Of a stretch of DNA of 15,319 bases, positions 9,001 through 12,900 are shown piece after piece (position 1 is the first letter of the stretch; each line of letters starts with the position of its first letter). Below the pieces are notes generated by a model that saw nothing but the letters and a program-made list of their open reading frames with translations, made no database searches and had not been told where the DNA came from. A program made the translations under genes and the position numbers. The stretch is from contig DMMK01000589.1 in NCBI GenBank assembly GCA_003453085.1, forward strand, positions 1 through 15,319. The letters are read 5' to 3'. This stretch comes from Verrucomicrobiales bacterium (GTDB lineage Bacteria; Verrucomicrobiota; Verrucomicrobiia; Verrucomicrobiales; Verrucomicrobiaceae).

Positions 9001-9783
9001 GGTCTTAGCATGGTCGGTAAAACAGCGGATGGCCAGGCCATCACCGGAGCCCAGTTTGTGGGGCCAAATGGAGAGATCGTGATGTATCAGGCTCTTTACA
9101 AAGCTCCTCTTCGTGGATCGCTGGTGGGCCAGATCACCCTTAATAAGGTGGATGACGCCAAATACGCAGATAACATCATCTCCGCCAGCCCAGGGACGGC
9201 TCCGACCTGGAGCTGCCCGCCGAATCCAAAGGCCACCAGCTATCTGGCAGGCTTCGGCCCCATCACCCTGACGGTGACTGGCGGTGCCTATGAAGATCCG
9301 ACCCGCAAACCGGTTCACAGCGATGATGTCGGTCCGTTCCCGCTGATTCTGGGCATTGCCCGGACTGAAGAGGAGGTCGATAACAAGGACAATGCCATGT
9401 TGGAGTTCTCTCAGGACGGAATCGAAGGCATCGGGCCGCTGATGACCCCCAACCTGCCGTACCCCGGCAGCACGGACAAGGTGGATGTGACTGCCAAAAA
9501 CACGGTGGTTGTGCCGAAACAGCTCACAGCACCTCAATCTCCAAATGTGAACCCCTACGGGACCACGTTGACAGTCACAGCCAAGACGGGTGCCATCAAA
9601 GGCACGGTGATGGTCCAGCAGCTCATCCTGGGCAAGCTGGTCAAACGCACGGCAGCCTACCAGGGCCTCATCGTCAAGGAGGGCGACGGCCTGCGTGGCG
9701 TCGGTTACTATCTGATGGTGAAACGCTCGAATGAAAAAGTGCCGCTGATTTCCAATCAGGTGCTGTTTTCACCCGCTCCTTAA
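1..9783 (+). CDS. Giant PATR-repeat / beta-propeller / Ig-domain surface protein, 5' end missing
   Basis: The frame is open from the first base, so this is the C-terminal 3,260 residues of a larger protein. The ATG at 28 lies inside a PATR repeat and is not a real start. Modules by visible residue: PATR strands at 1-29, 500-539, 661-710, 1561-1615 and 2017-2083; a paired 'VGMxVxGxGI' module at 233-301 and 433-496; seven 'AIAYYD/LKYVR' blades at 761-1535, interrupted by seven delta-60 repeats at 860-1212; two phage-tail-like modules at 1666-1772 and 1794-1909; five Ig-like domains at 2214-2720; a He_PIG-like domain at 2721-2810; and a beta-rich C-terminal module at 2818-3260. It is rich in Thr, Gly, Asn and Ser and has few Cys, which fits an extracellular fibrous protein. 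No outer-membrane barrel, LPXTG or PEP-CTERM tail is visible. Any signal peptide would lie upstream of the window. A role in adhesion or as a surface layer is inference. It ends just before a strong terminator and lies upstream of a pseudopilin-like cassette. Confidence 0.9.
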   Translation, partial: EKTGSGTLEMRGGGSLNEIKVEEGKLRVQLVDLNPAPGSPNISNLGQNGLTSLRLAGGVFEVRGAAEQNSGQTFGGSLFVDEGASKVISTSVSGFDPNNLRLGAQARTTTLTLMGGEETTRVVRASGGTVHFVENPETNSGVASIVLNTNLFDRAQILPWAVYQNTADTGTPGVNNFASISLTSAGIVSADSQFLHDLGSFFMNANNWGTVEPGTTIDASEGGNFQVNFTSGITVTTGSKVLQVSPVQTVNFDRLLVGMSVFGLGIPADTQIESLDRNTFTITLTNEGTGDFSDTAYLFEQKRTFFGRVGLVDPSKPEDDSVNAQFGRDRELNTLRYYSDAESTITIDAGSTMRLTSGAILVASNVRGGSKNILGPGNITGVAAAGDSSDFIIHNYNPSSAFTIGANIVDNVLRLELPRVGLPALGAGSIEAGQTTMNSNGLAFQIFNRIHPGMEVTGPGLQADTFVIATVTLLNQIVLSKPALTTHVDATYIFRSTTNFVQSGTGTTVLSGNNVYTGNTFVHGGVLRLDSATAVPGGISTSAPLATSSHVIVKDGVIGLGSGDFTRSLGTAANQIEFKGSGGFAAYGADRTVNFGGAGARLRFGNDGFVTDGSSLILGAVDATHKVTIVNPIDLGSFSQVVRVNNGPADIEGELSGALSGVGKLIKFGQGTLRLSGQSTHTGGIEIADGRLVVANVPNVLGLGAGAVSLGTSNTNTSKNAAIELAVEGGNVSKNINVGNVNSRGPNWLAQGTVDSSASELGTHTSMALVNGTPAIAYYDATSQDLKYVRAADARGTTWLPPVTLASRGDVGKYPSLSVINGTPAVSYYDATNGTLCYIRSTDNSGVFWAASIIADSSPVSAIGIQSDGKIVVGGTFTEFDGVAQTRLARFSSTGVLETEFNVTVNGEVRAIVIQSDNSIIIAGDFDKVKGSGVGQTETIRNNIARLSSAGALDAGYNPNADNTVRTLLLQPDGSLLVGGLFTNIGGGGRNRLARLTTAGVADAFNPNVDNEIFALALEADGSVLLGGSFLNVGGQSRNRLARVNSAGVLQAFNPNANNIVRGIVVAGDGNIYVGGLFSTLVGTGSGTTYTRNRLARLLPDGKVDFTYGLEVNAEVRSMRLLASGKIAVLGIFSGVGQTPVSFLANLNTDGSVDTSFVPNPDYEVRAIAQQPDGKLVVGGVFSNIGGGTQHMLGRLNTDGTQDVSFLRKVNDRGQFTSLASANIGSPIIGVPAIAYYDVAQSDLRYTRATDVNGTVWVPSRRLDGAGGFNIGEGISMKTANIGGDIIVENTTNGTATITTLSNLGNPAIAYYDQQNGNLKYILSYDSAGDAWSTPEILQNIGTGGGHLSLEIVNGFPGIAYYKSTNNPPTSPRGLYYIHATHVGGLTSNFGAGVTQPIAGVSFEPAFGNPILLDSGNAASPGQDIVGHYPSLTVVNGQPTTAAGSPAVAYYDATHKDLKYVRSNTASGTPTGSWGQPIIVVNSENDVGRYTSMIMTDGVPGISYQDFNEELDERRLKFVHLTDASGYSKLTFTDDTTLSGGMNLEGMAIVSPESGSTVTVTGALTGSGGFRLNTDGTLVINSSNNNFGGGLGEQDNGSARVVIRTGNLLLGSSTALGINTSGINNPPWHGRVDLGDRNGNPFLTNPQITVLRATSGTSVLAGGGSFDAGLGAGTFVNVANVVDGFTFTTNENNSLVLVKDELANPERNGVYLVNIPNGQPAGTMNLVRAPALDDLNEFVYGTKVGVQAGSEANEIYFLATLVKTVNASPVLWAQILTVDRATTGFSLTRAKGRFDATHNGLFSNAGGPGAFVEIDTTIDGRTFTEADVGTLILVKDELENPGWNGVYQVIYSSGLQVDGTMNLVRAPEMDQLAELTYGTQVRVANGTDAGEAYFLASQVSDLNNSAVLWTRDVADGDLSLRTAVSGLTISQAIDVNARQGAGSMSLGSATSMTTGNATFTGDITLRDNQTRVAEIQKLNLDSNILSGYGVSINGNITEARGTAGSDINGPLPADSLSLVKTGTGVVTLRGNNSTFHGGVSVNEGTLLVMNTNVTTGSATGTGTVRVNAGAVLGGIGRIGGPVELVGTGTGIETRATLRIGDPTVTSPEEKLTLGGPLTVGANSVVEFTLGANYLTKLAGTSVNITETGRLLVQLAAGYDPAINTSFDILDLTGSLTFGPGNLSDYVKLPGQYLWDTSTLLSQGVIRITGLTDDVEIIAPPAAIAVNPGLGTIVNFSVTVAGSPEFVYQWQRTYEEGPVFQEDLFENIGSPVRTSQLTNTFSKTGIFEVDEAFYRVVVTNGEGSFMDASIPVKLTVNDPPKIAVQPLPQSANPNGSVSFSVQLDLINGGPPPYAFQWRRGTTNINSGGRFTVTSDAQTGSSTLTITGLLESDEDSNYNVVPSNLAGNGPVSNLVSLTVNNPVVITSPPTSVQVSTGDIAFFRVIATGTPTLTYQWQRREAGGVFANIPGETANTLRITGITNDDNGDEVRVEVTNSVGTVPSGVASISVVEGVPNIQLQPESYTLVQGENLELITRVGGAQTGRTVVWKRNKGAIKLGDTVVGGVTSKISVTEELDGTVLVSTLRIQNITPALAGEFTVEAKNVNVTKPTLSVPGTGQVVVASNPNVNLPASNKPKTKVSMTVLAMGPKGVTIGYKWKRLVNSVFVDIPTEDLLDFTGVTTKTLTINNVEVADRGTYACEITGVGNLPIIMAGTHHLKVYTEGADLEEIEFPFAMVGSDFEYQIPVDFGVDGSKTPVSYTAAPLPAGLKLDPKTGKITGRPTKAGAITVKVSAINALGTSKTDPINPVLTVQAIPEGAVGVFAGWIPRDELNGELGGRFDMTVTALGTFSGKVTLGGNIHAFKGILDIDLDPDTGVPLPPNATITIARTGKPVPPPLTLTFTLNPDQNRLASASLSTTVQQEVDGQIEFVDLEVAFTGWRNKWSKNLPANPYLNELAVSDSPIEKPPVSGYYTFALMPPDASADTIPQGDSYASFTVNALGGLSMVGKTADGQAITGAQFVGPNGEIVMYQALYKAPLRGSLVGQITLNKVDDAKYADNIISASPGTAPTWSCPPNPKATSYLAGFGPITLTVTGGAYEDPTRKPVHSDDVGPFPLILGIARTEEEVDNKDNAMLEFSQDGIEGIGPLMTPNLPYPGSTDKVDVTAKNTVVVPKQLTAPQSPNVNPYGTTLTVTAKTGAIKGTVMVQQLILGKLVKRTAAYQGLIVKEGDGLRGVGYYLMVKRSNEKVPLISNQVLFSPAP
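697..903 (+). repeat. 'VGMxVxGxGI' beta module, copy 1
   Basis: About 69 residues containing LLVGMSVFGLGIPADTQIES, then a T-x-T-I-T-L strand and a closing TAYLF. The pattern 'GM-x-V-x-G-x-GI-x-A-x-T-x-I' recurs at 1297-1488. As I recall it, similar sequence is common in phage tail proteins and giant bacterial surface proteins. It sits between beta-helix segments. Function is unknown; a structural beta-sandwich role is a guess. Confidence 0.6.
1297..1488 (+). repeat. 'VGMxVxGxGI' beta module, copy 2
   Basis: About 64 residues with HPGMEVTGPGLQADTFVIAT, then QIVLSKPA and a closing ATYIFRS. It aligns with the copy at 697-903 at GM-x-V-x-G-x-G, A-D-T and the final Y-[LI]-F. The two copies are well diverged in DNA, so the duplication is old. 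The module ends just before a PATR repeat. Confidence 0.6.
1498..1617 (+). repeat. PATR beta-strand repeat
   Basis: Contains SGTGTTVLSGNNVYTGNTFV followed by GGVLRLD. This is nearly the consensus of the autotransporter-associated beta-strand repeat (G-T-x-x-L-S-G-x-N-x-Y-T-G-x-T-x-V-x-x-G-x-L). Such repeats form rungs of a right-handed beta-helix in secreted passengers. It is the best-conserved copy in the window. Confidence 0.85.
1981..2130 (+). repeat. PATR beta-strand repeat
   Basis: Contains KFGQGTLRLSGQSTHTGGIE followed by DGRLVVANV and a LGLGAGAVSL tail, the usual repeat pattern with its typical following strand. It is the last clear beta-helix repeat before the propeller-like insertion that starts near 2224. 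Confidence 0.8.
2281..4605 (+). repeat. Seven-blade 'AIAYYD...LKYVR' propeller-like array, interrupted
   Basis: Seven repeats follow the pattern G-x-[YH]-x-S-[LM] ... [NG]-x-P-[AG]-[IV]-[AS]-Y-Y-D ... L-[KR]-[YF]-[VI] ... D-x-x-G-x-x-W. They start near 2281, 2431, 3637, 3808, 4027, 4270 and 4456. Blades 1 and 2 lie before an inserted delta-60 array (2578-3636) and blades 3 to 7 after it. Blades 4 and 5 carry long internal loops, and blade 7 reads GISYQD in place of AIAYYD. Seven copies of a four-strand-like unit suggest a closed beta-propeller. That fold is inferred from repeat number and pattern, not from a recognised structure. Confidence 0.65.
2578..3636 (+). repeat. Seven delta-60 (DUF5122-type) repeats
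   Basis: Seven units begin at 2578, 2725, 2893, 3037, 3181, 3346 and 3493. Each has 48-56 residues and follows the pattern V-R-[AGS]-[IL] ... Q-x-D-G-K-[IL]-x-V-G-G-x-F ... R-[NL]-x-[LI]-A-R-L-x-x-[DA]-G-x-x-D ... F-[NV]-[PN]-N. This matches the delta-60 repeat family, which is described as beta-propeller forming. Exactly seven copies fits one complete propeller. Copies 2 and 5 have slightly longer loops, and copy 6 has VLGIF in place of VGGxF. Confidence 0.85.
4681..4845 (+). repeat. Degenerate PATR beta-strand repeat
   Basis: Reads LTGSGGFRLNTDGTLVINSS, then NNNFGGGLGEQ and GNLLLGSSTALG. The 'G-T-L-V-[IL]-x-x-x-N-x-[FY]-x-G-G' core is clear although the tandem G-x-G is altered. It marks the return to beta-helix sequence after the propeller arrays. 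Confidence 0.7.
4996..5316 (+). repeat. Phage-tail-like 'LVKDELxNxxxNGVY' module, copy 1
   Basis: 107 residues running from FDA to VLW, with VDGFTF, SLVLVKDELANPERNGVYLV, MNLVRAPALDD and the YGTKVGVQAGSEANEIYFLA segment. The order 'x-D-G ... V-L-V-K-D-x ... N-G-x-Y-x-V ... L-x-R-A-x-x-x-D ... G-x-x-V-x-V-x-x-G' resembles a module I recall from phage tail and fibre proteins. It is followed by a second copy at 5380-5727. Confidence 0.65.
5380..5727 (+). repeat. Phage-tail-like 'LVKDELxNxxxNGVY' module, copy 2
   Basis: 116 residues aligned with the copy at 4996-5316 along their length: FDA start, IDGRTF, LILVKDELENPGWNGVYQV, MNLVRAPEMDQ, YGTQVRVANG and a VLW end. The pair is a tandem duplication with about 21 residues between copies. 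The sequences have diverged clearly, so it is not recent. After it the chain returns to beta-helix-like sequence. Confidence 0.65.
6049..6249 (+). repeat. PATR beta-strand repeat, last copy, with GVGxIGG-type end
   Basis: Reads SLVKTGTGVVTLRGNNSTFH, then GGVSVNEGTLLVMNT, then GTGTVRVNAGAVLGGIGRIG. This is the consensus repeat followed by the 'G-A-x-L-G-G-x-G-x-I' stretch that typically closes such beta-helices. The following 120 or so residues (AGTSVNITETGRLLVQL, INTSFDILD, WDTSTLLSQG) match the usual sequence that ends the PATR region. Confidence 0.85.
6640..8160 (+). repeat. Five consecutive Ig-like domains
   Basis: Approximate limits are 6640-6948, 6949-7254, 7255-7530, 7531-7860 and 7861-8160. 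Each shows a Y-x-W-[QRK]-[RK] strand (YQWQR, FQWRR, YQWQR, VVWKR, YKWKR). Most also show a late strand of the STLRIxNI type and a Y-x-V-x-V-x-N-x-x-G-like end. Only the fifth has the classical D-x-G-x-Y-x-C motif (DRGTYACE). The others lack that Cys, as is common in bacterial Ig-like stalks. They probably form a rigid stalk between the beta-helix part and the C-terminal module. Confidence 0.8.
8161..8433 (+). other. Putative-Ig (He_PIG-like) domain
   Basis: Shows the family pattern 'G-x-x-F-x-Y-x-I-P ... L-P-A-G-L-x-[LF]-[DN]-P-x-T-G-x-I-[TS]-G-x-P-T-x-A-G': DFEYQIPVDF, then PLPAGLKLDPKTGKITGRPT, then AGAITVKVSAINALG. This cadherin-like fold is common in bacterial surface proteins. It links the Ig stalk with the C-terminal module. 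Confidence 0.85.
8452..9780 (+). other. Beta-rich C-terminal module with internal duplication
   Basis: The last 443 residues contain two related halves. One starts at 8455 (GVFAGWIPRDELNGELGGRF, then TVTALGTFSGKVTLGG and FKG). The other starts 150 residues later at 8905 (GYYTFALMPPDASADTIPQG, then TVNALGGLSMVGKTADG and ITG). A third, partial strand pair lies at 9559-9675 (LTVTAKTGAIKGTVM, YQGLIV). The protein ends in FSPAP with no aromatic-terminated barrel strand, transmembrane helix or sorting motif. From memory, similar 'TxTALGxFSGKxTLGG' ends occur on other verrucomicrobial giant proteins, so this may be a family-specific export or anchoring end. That is inference. Confidence 0.55.
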
Positions 9784-9790
9784 CCCCCTT

Positions 9791-9824
9791 CCCCTGGAGG
9801 AATAATCCTCCAGGGGCTTTTTTT
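9791..9824 (+). terminator. Intrinsic terminator of the giant gene
   Basis: A perfect 10-bp stem (CCCCTGGAGG with CCTCCAGGGG) closes a 6-base loop AATAAT and is followed by C and a run of seven T at 9818-9824. It begins 7 bases after the stop codon. This is a textbook Rho-independent terminator and separates the giant gene from the cassette transcription unit. Confidence 0.95.
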
Positions 9825-9869
9825 GGCCGAAAATAGGCTGTAATAACGAAGTATATACTGAGCAATGAC

Positions 9870-9898
9870 TTGAAAAGATTTCGTGTTTCCGATTTAAT
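9870..9898 (+). promoter_or_regulatory. Candidate sigma70-type promoter of the cassette
   Basis: TTGAAA (9870-9875) and TTTAAT (9893-9898) each match the -35 and -10 consensus at five of six positions and are separated by exactly 17 bases. Start of transcription would be near 9905, giving a leader of about 30 bases before the ATG at 9935. The surrounding sequence is much richer in A and T than the genes on either side, and it follows a terminator, so a promoter is expected here. Confidence 0.65.
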
Positions 9899-9904
9899 CG
9901 AAAA
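9886..9904. promoter_or_regulatory. Palindrome overlapping the -10 box
   Basis: CGATT-T-AATCG (9890-9900) is a perfect inverted repeat around a central T. With one mismatch it extends to a 19-base symmetry (TTT arm at 9886-9888, AAA arm at 9902-9904). It covers the -10 hexamer, which is a usual place for a repressor operator. No regulator is visible in the window, and the AT-rich context makes chance symmetry possible. Confidence 0.3.
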
Positions 9905-9918
9905 AAAGAAATAAATTT

Positions 9919-9937
9919 CCCCCCTTTTACTGCCATG
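9919..9937 (+). promoter_or_regulatory. Translation start of cassette gene A without Shine-Dalgarno
   Basis: The leader just before the ATG at 9935 is pyrimidine-rich: a run of six C at 9919-9924, then ten bases ending in TGCC. No AGGAGG-like element lies at 5-12 bases. The start is still preferred because it gives a short basic N-region directly before the pseudopilin hydrophobic segment. Confidence 0.6.
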
Positions 9938-12900
9938 AAACACATCCGCCTCTTCCTTGCAGACGCCCGGCGTCACCAAGGGTTAGCCTTGATCATCGTT
10001 CTTTCGATGCTCGCCCTGGCTACCATCGTTATCCTGGCCTTCTTGAGTGTTGCCGACACTGAGAACAAGGCCACCAACATCTATTCCGCCTCCCAGGCTT
10101 CGCGCCGCTTTGCGGATACGGCTGTGAACATGGTCATCGCGCAGATCCGTTCCGGTTCAGCCCGGGAAAACGAGGGTGTGCCAGTGATTCATGCCACCCA
10201 GCCAGGCGCCATCCGCAAATACGCTGCCAGCGGTGCTTTCCTGGCCGGGTACAAGCTCTTCTCTGACAAAGACATGATCTTTAGTGGCGTAGGTGGCGGG
10301 CTGAATGTCCGGGAACGAGAGTTTGTGAGCCAGTCAGAGCCGCCAAGTGATTGGAACGATGTCAGAAACTCTGCCCGATATGTGGACATGAACGATCCCG
10401 TCATCAAAGGCGTCGTCACGGGAGCCCAGACCAACCAGGACAATGCCCAGATTTTTTTCCCGATCATTGATCCGCGTGCCGGCCAGGACATTGACCCAAC
10501 CAACGCTGAGGTGCCAGTGGAAGGCTTCTCTTATGACACTAATACCCGGCTCAACTCTACCAACAACATTGGCGACGGTGCCGTGGGTGATGCTTCCCAG
10601 CCCATCGTCAAGCCAGCTGGTGCTGGTGCCGGGATCGACCAGCTGCGTTTGGCGATGCCCGTCCAGTGGCTGTATGTGCTGAAAGACGGGGCTGTCGGTT
10701 ACCTGCTGGAAGACTCATTGGAGTTCCGTGTGCTCAACAGCGCGGAAGGTGGCCTGGGGCAGGGTCCTTCGGTGGATACTAATGAGCAATATGGCGTCCC
10801 CTCCGAAGCCAATCCTATCGTCGGCCGTGTAGCATTCTGGACGGATGACGAAACTAGCAAGATCAACATCAACACCGCTGCTGAGCCCACCTACGCGGGT
10901 CTGCCCATCTATTATCACGAGCGCGACCACCGCTGGGCCGACTTTCCGCCTGCCCGCAGCGAATATCAGCGTTTCCCCGGTCACCCGGCGACGGTTGCCC
11001 TCAGCAGCGTTTTTTACCCGAATCCCCTTCAGGATGAAAACCGCAGCCTGGATACATATGGCCTTCGTGGCCCTGTTTCCGGCACGGAGCAATCAAACAT
11101 CCTCGCTGTAAAAGATCGGCTTTACGAGATCATGCCGCGCATTCACACAGGTGGCAGCCGGGCTGGGACCACTACTTTCGAGCAGGATGACTATCGCACG
11201 GTCACCGGCGATGCCAACAATGCCTCTGCGATCACCGTGGCCATGGGAGAGCGACTTTACTCCAGCGTAGACGAGCTTCTCTTTGCCCAGGGGGCCAATG
11301 CCGGACGTCGCATCCTCAATGCCGCCCAGGTCAATGACCGCGTGACTTTGTTTAACAAGACCAGTCTGGAGCGTTCGAGCGCCTTCCTTACAGCTCAAAG
11401 CCGCGGCAGTGAAATCAACCTTTTCGGCCTTCCTCGCATCGCCATGTGGCCTGTGTCTCACACGATCGACAAACGCACCGGCTTTGACAAACTGATGGAA
11501 TTTTGTTCCCGCCTGGGGACCAACCCGAACCCTGACACTGGCAACAGCTACATCTTCCAGCGGGAAAATTCTGCGACGATTGCCGGCTCGGTCAATGGTG
11601 CCAAGTCTGACATCAATCTGCCTCGGAACATCAAGTTGCTGAGCATGCTTGACAAGATTCTGGACCAGCCCTTCCCGACGGCTTCAAACGAAGGCACTGC
11701 CACACCCAAGTCTTTTAAAAGCAGTGAAAAACTCGGAGTGGACAATGCCCGCCAACTTCTGGTGAGCATGTTTGACTACATCCGCAGCACCAATCTTTAT
11801 GACAGCTTTATGGTGCCCCAGAGCCGTAGTAACTGGCTTCAAGTTGGTTCCAGTGAATTTAACTGGACGAGACTTTATAGCATTCGTGATGAACAAAGAA
11901 ACAGTTTCAAGACATTTACTCCTGGAGTGGTCAGGAATGCTTCCAATGCCACTACTCTCGCGGATCCTTTCTCGGATCGCTATCTGCCTGGACACGGTCA
12001 GGTGACACCTTCGGAGCACGGTGCCTGGAAAAGTCCTACTGGTGAAGCTCTCCGTGGTTTTGGCCGCTTCATCTCCCTGAGTGAAATCGGGCTTCAGTTC
12101 ATTTGCACCGCAGATGGCCAGCCTGACATGTATAGCTGGAGAATTCCTACCCTTGAGACCGGTCCATCGGCCCAGCAAGGTGATTTCAGAATTCCGGCCA
12201 TTGCTCCTGCAAATCTGGATGCCGCAGCCCAGGCCGCTATTCCTGTGGTCAGTGGTGGCCGCACGGCCCTCCGTGTTCGTGAAGAAGATCTGGAAGGGTT
12301 CCACATCTTGCACGGCTTTCCGAATGGTTTCGATGGCGGCACGGCTCGCCTGACCAATGTGGATGCTGTCCACTGGAGAAATGGCAATACCCAGCCAGAC
12401 GGCGTCACGCCAGCTGCCAACATGATCAAGGAGCGTTATTATTCAAATTACCCCCCTCTGCGTAACGCTGAGCAGGCCGGTTTTTATGGAACGACAGGCA
12501 TCGCGGCACCGGAAACCAGCCCTAACTATGGCCGTTATTACCGCCTGCATCCGGGGTATGACTGGCGCAACTGGAACTGGACCTTGGATTTTGGTACGCC
12601 GCTGGCCATCAATCAAAAACGCGTGCAGGCCATGCTTCAGCTTGAGTTCTTCTGCCCTTCGGCTGCCTACACGGAGATCAATCCAGATTACACCATTGTG
12701 GTTTCAAACCTGAACAGCATTGAAGTCAATGGTCGTGCGATTTTCCCCACCAATGATGCCGTGGCTCTTCGCAGTGAGCGCCCTCTGTATGAGACAGATG
12801 GCCACCCGGAAATCGGCGGTTTCGCCAGTTTCCGCAACGTGGCCCTGGGACGTCGTGTGAGTGGTCGTGCACCCATGCCTGCAGATTCAGGTTATGATGA

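Noticed and set aside
8452..9783. Type V autotransporter barrel at the C-terminus
   Set aside because: There is no run of amphipathic strands ending in an aromatic residue. The end is VLFSPAP, and the Ig stalk and He_PIG-like domain before it are not typical of a passenger-barrel junction.
9851..9858. GTATATAC palindrome or an alternative -10 (TATACT at 9854-9859)
   Set aside because: No acceptable -35 hexamer lies 16-18 bases upstream, and an 8-base AT-rich palindrome is expected by chance in this intergenic stretch.
10452..10458. Run of seven T as a slippage or phase-variation site
   Set aside because: It is a single short run within an intact frame (QIFFPII), not near the start of the gene, and too short to argue for phase variation. 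The G6 run near 2964 was rejected likewise.
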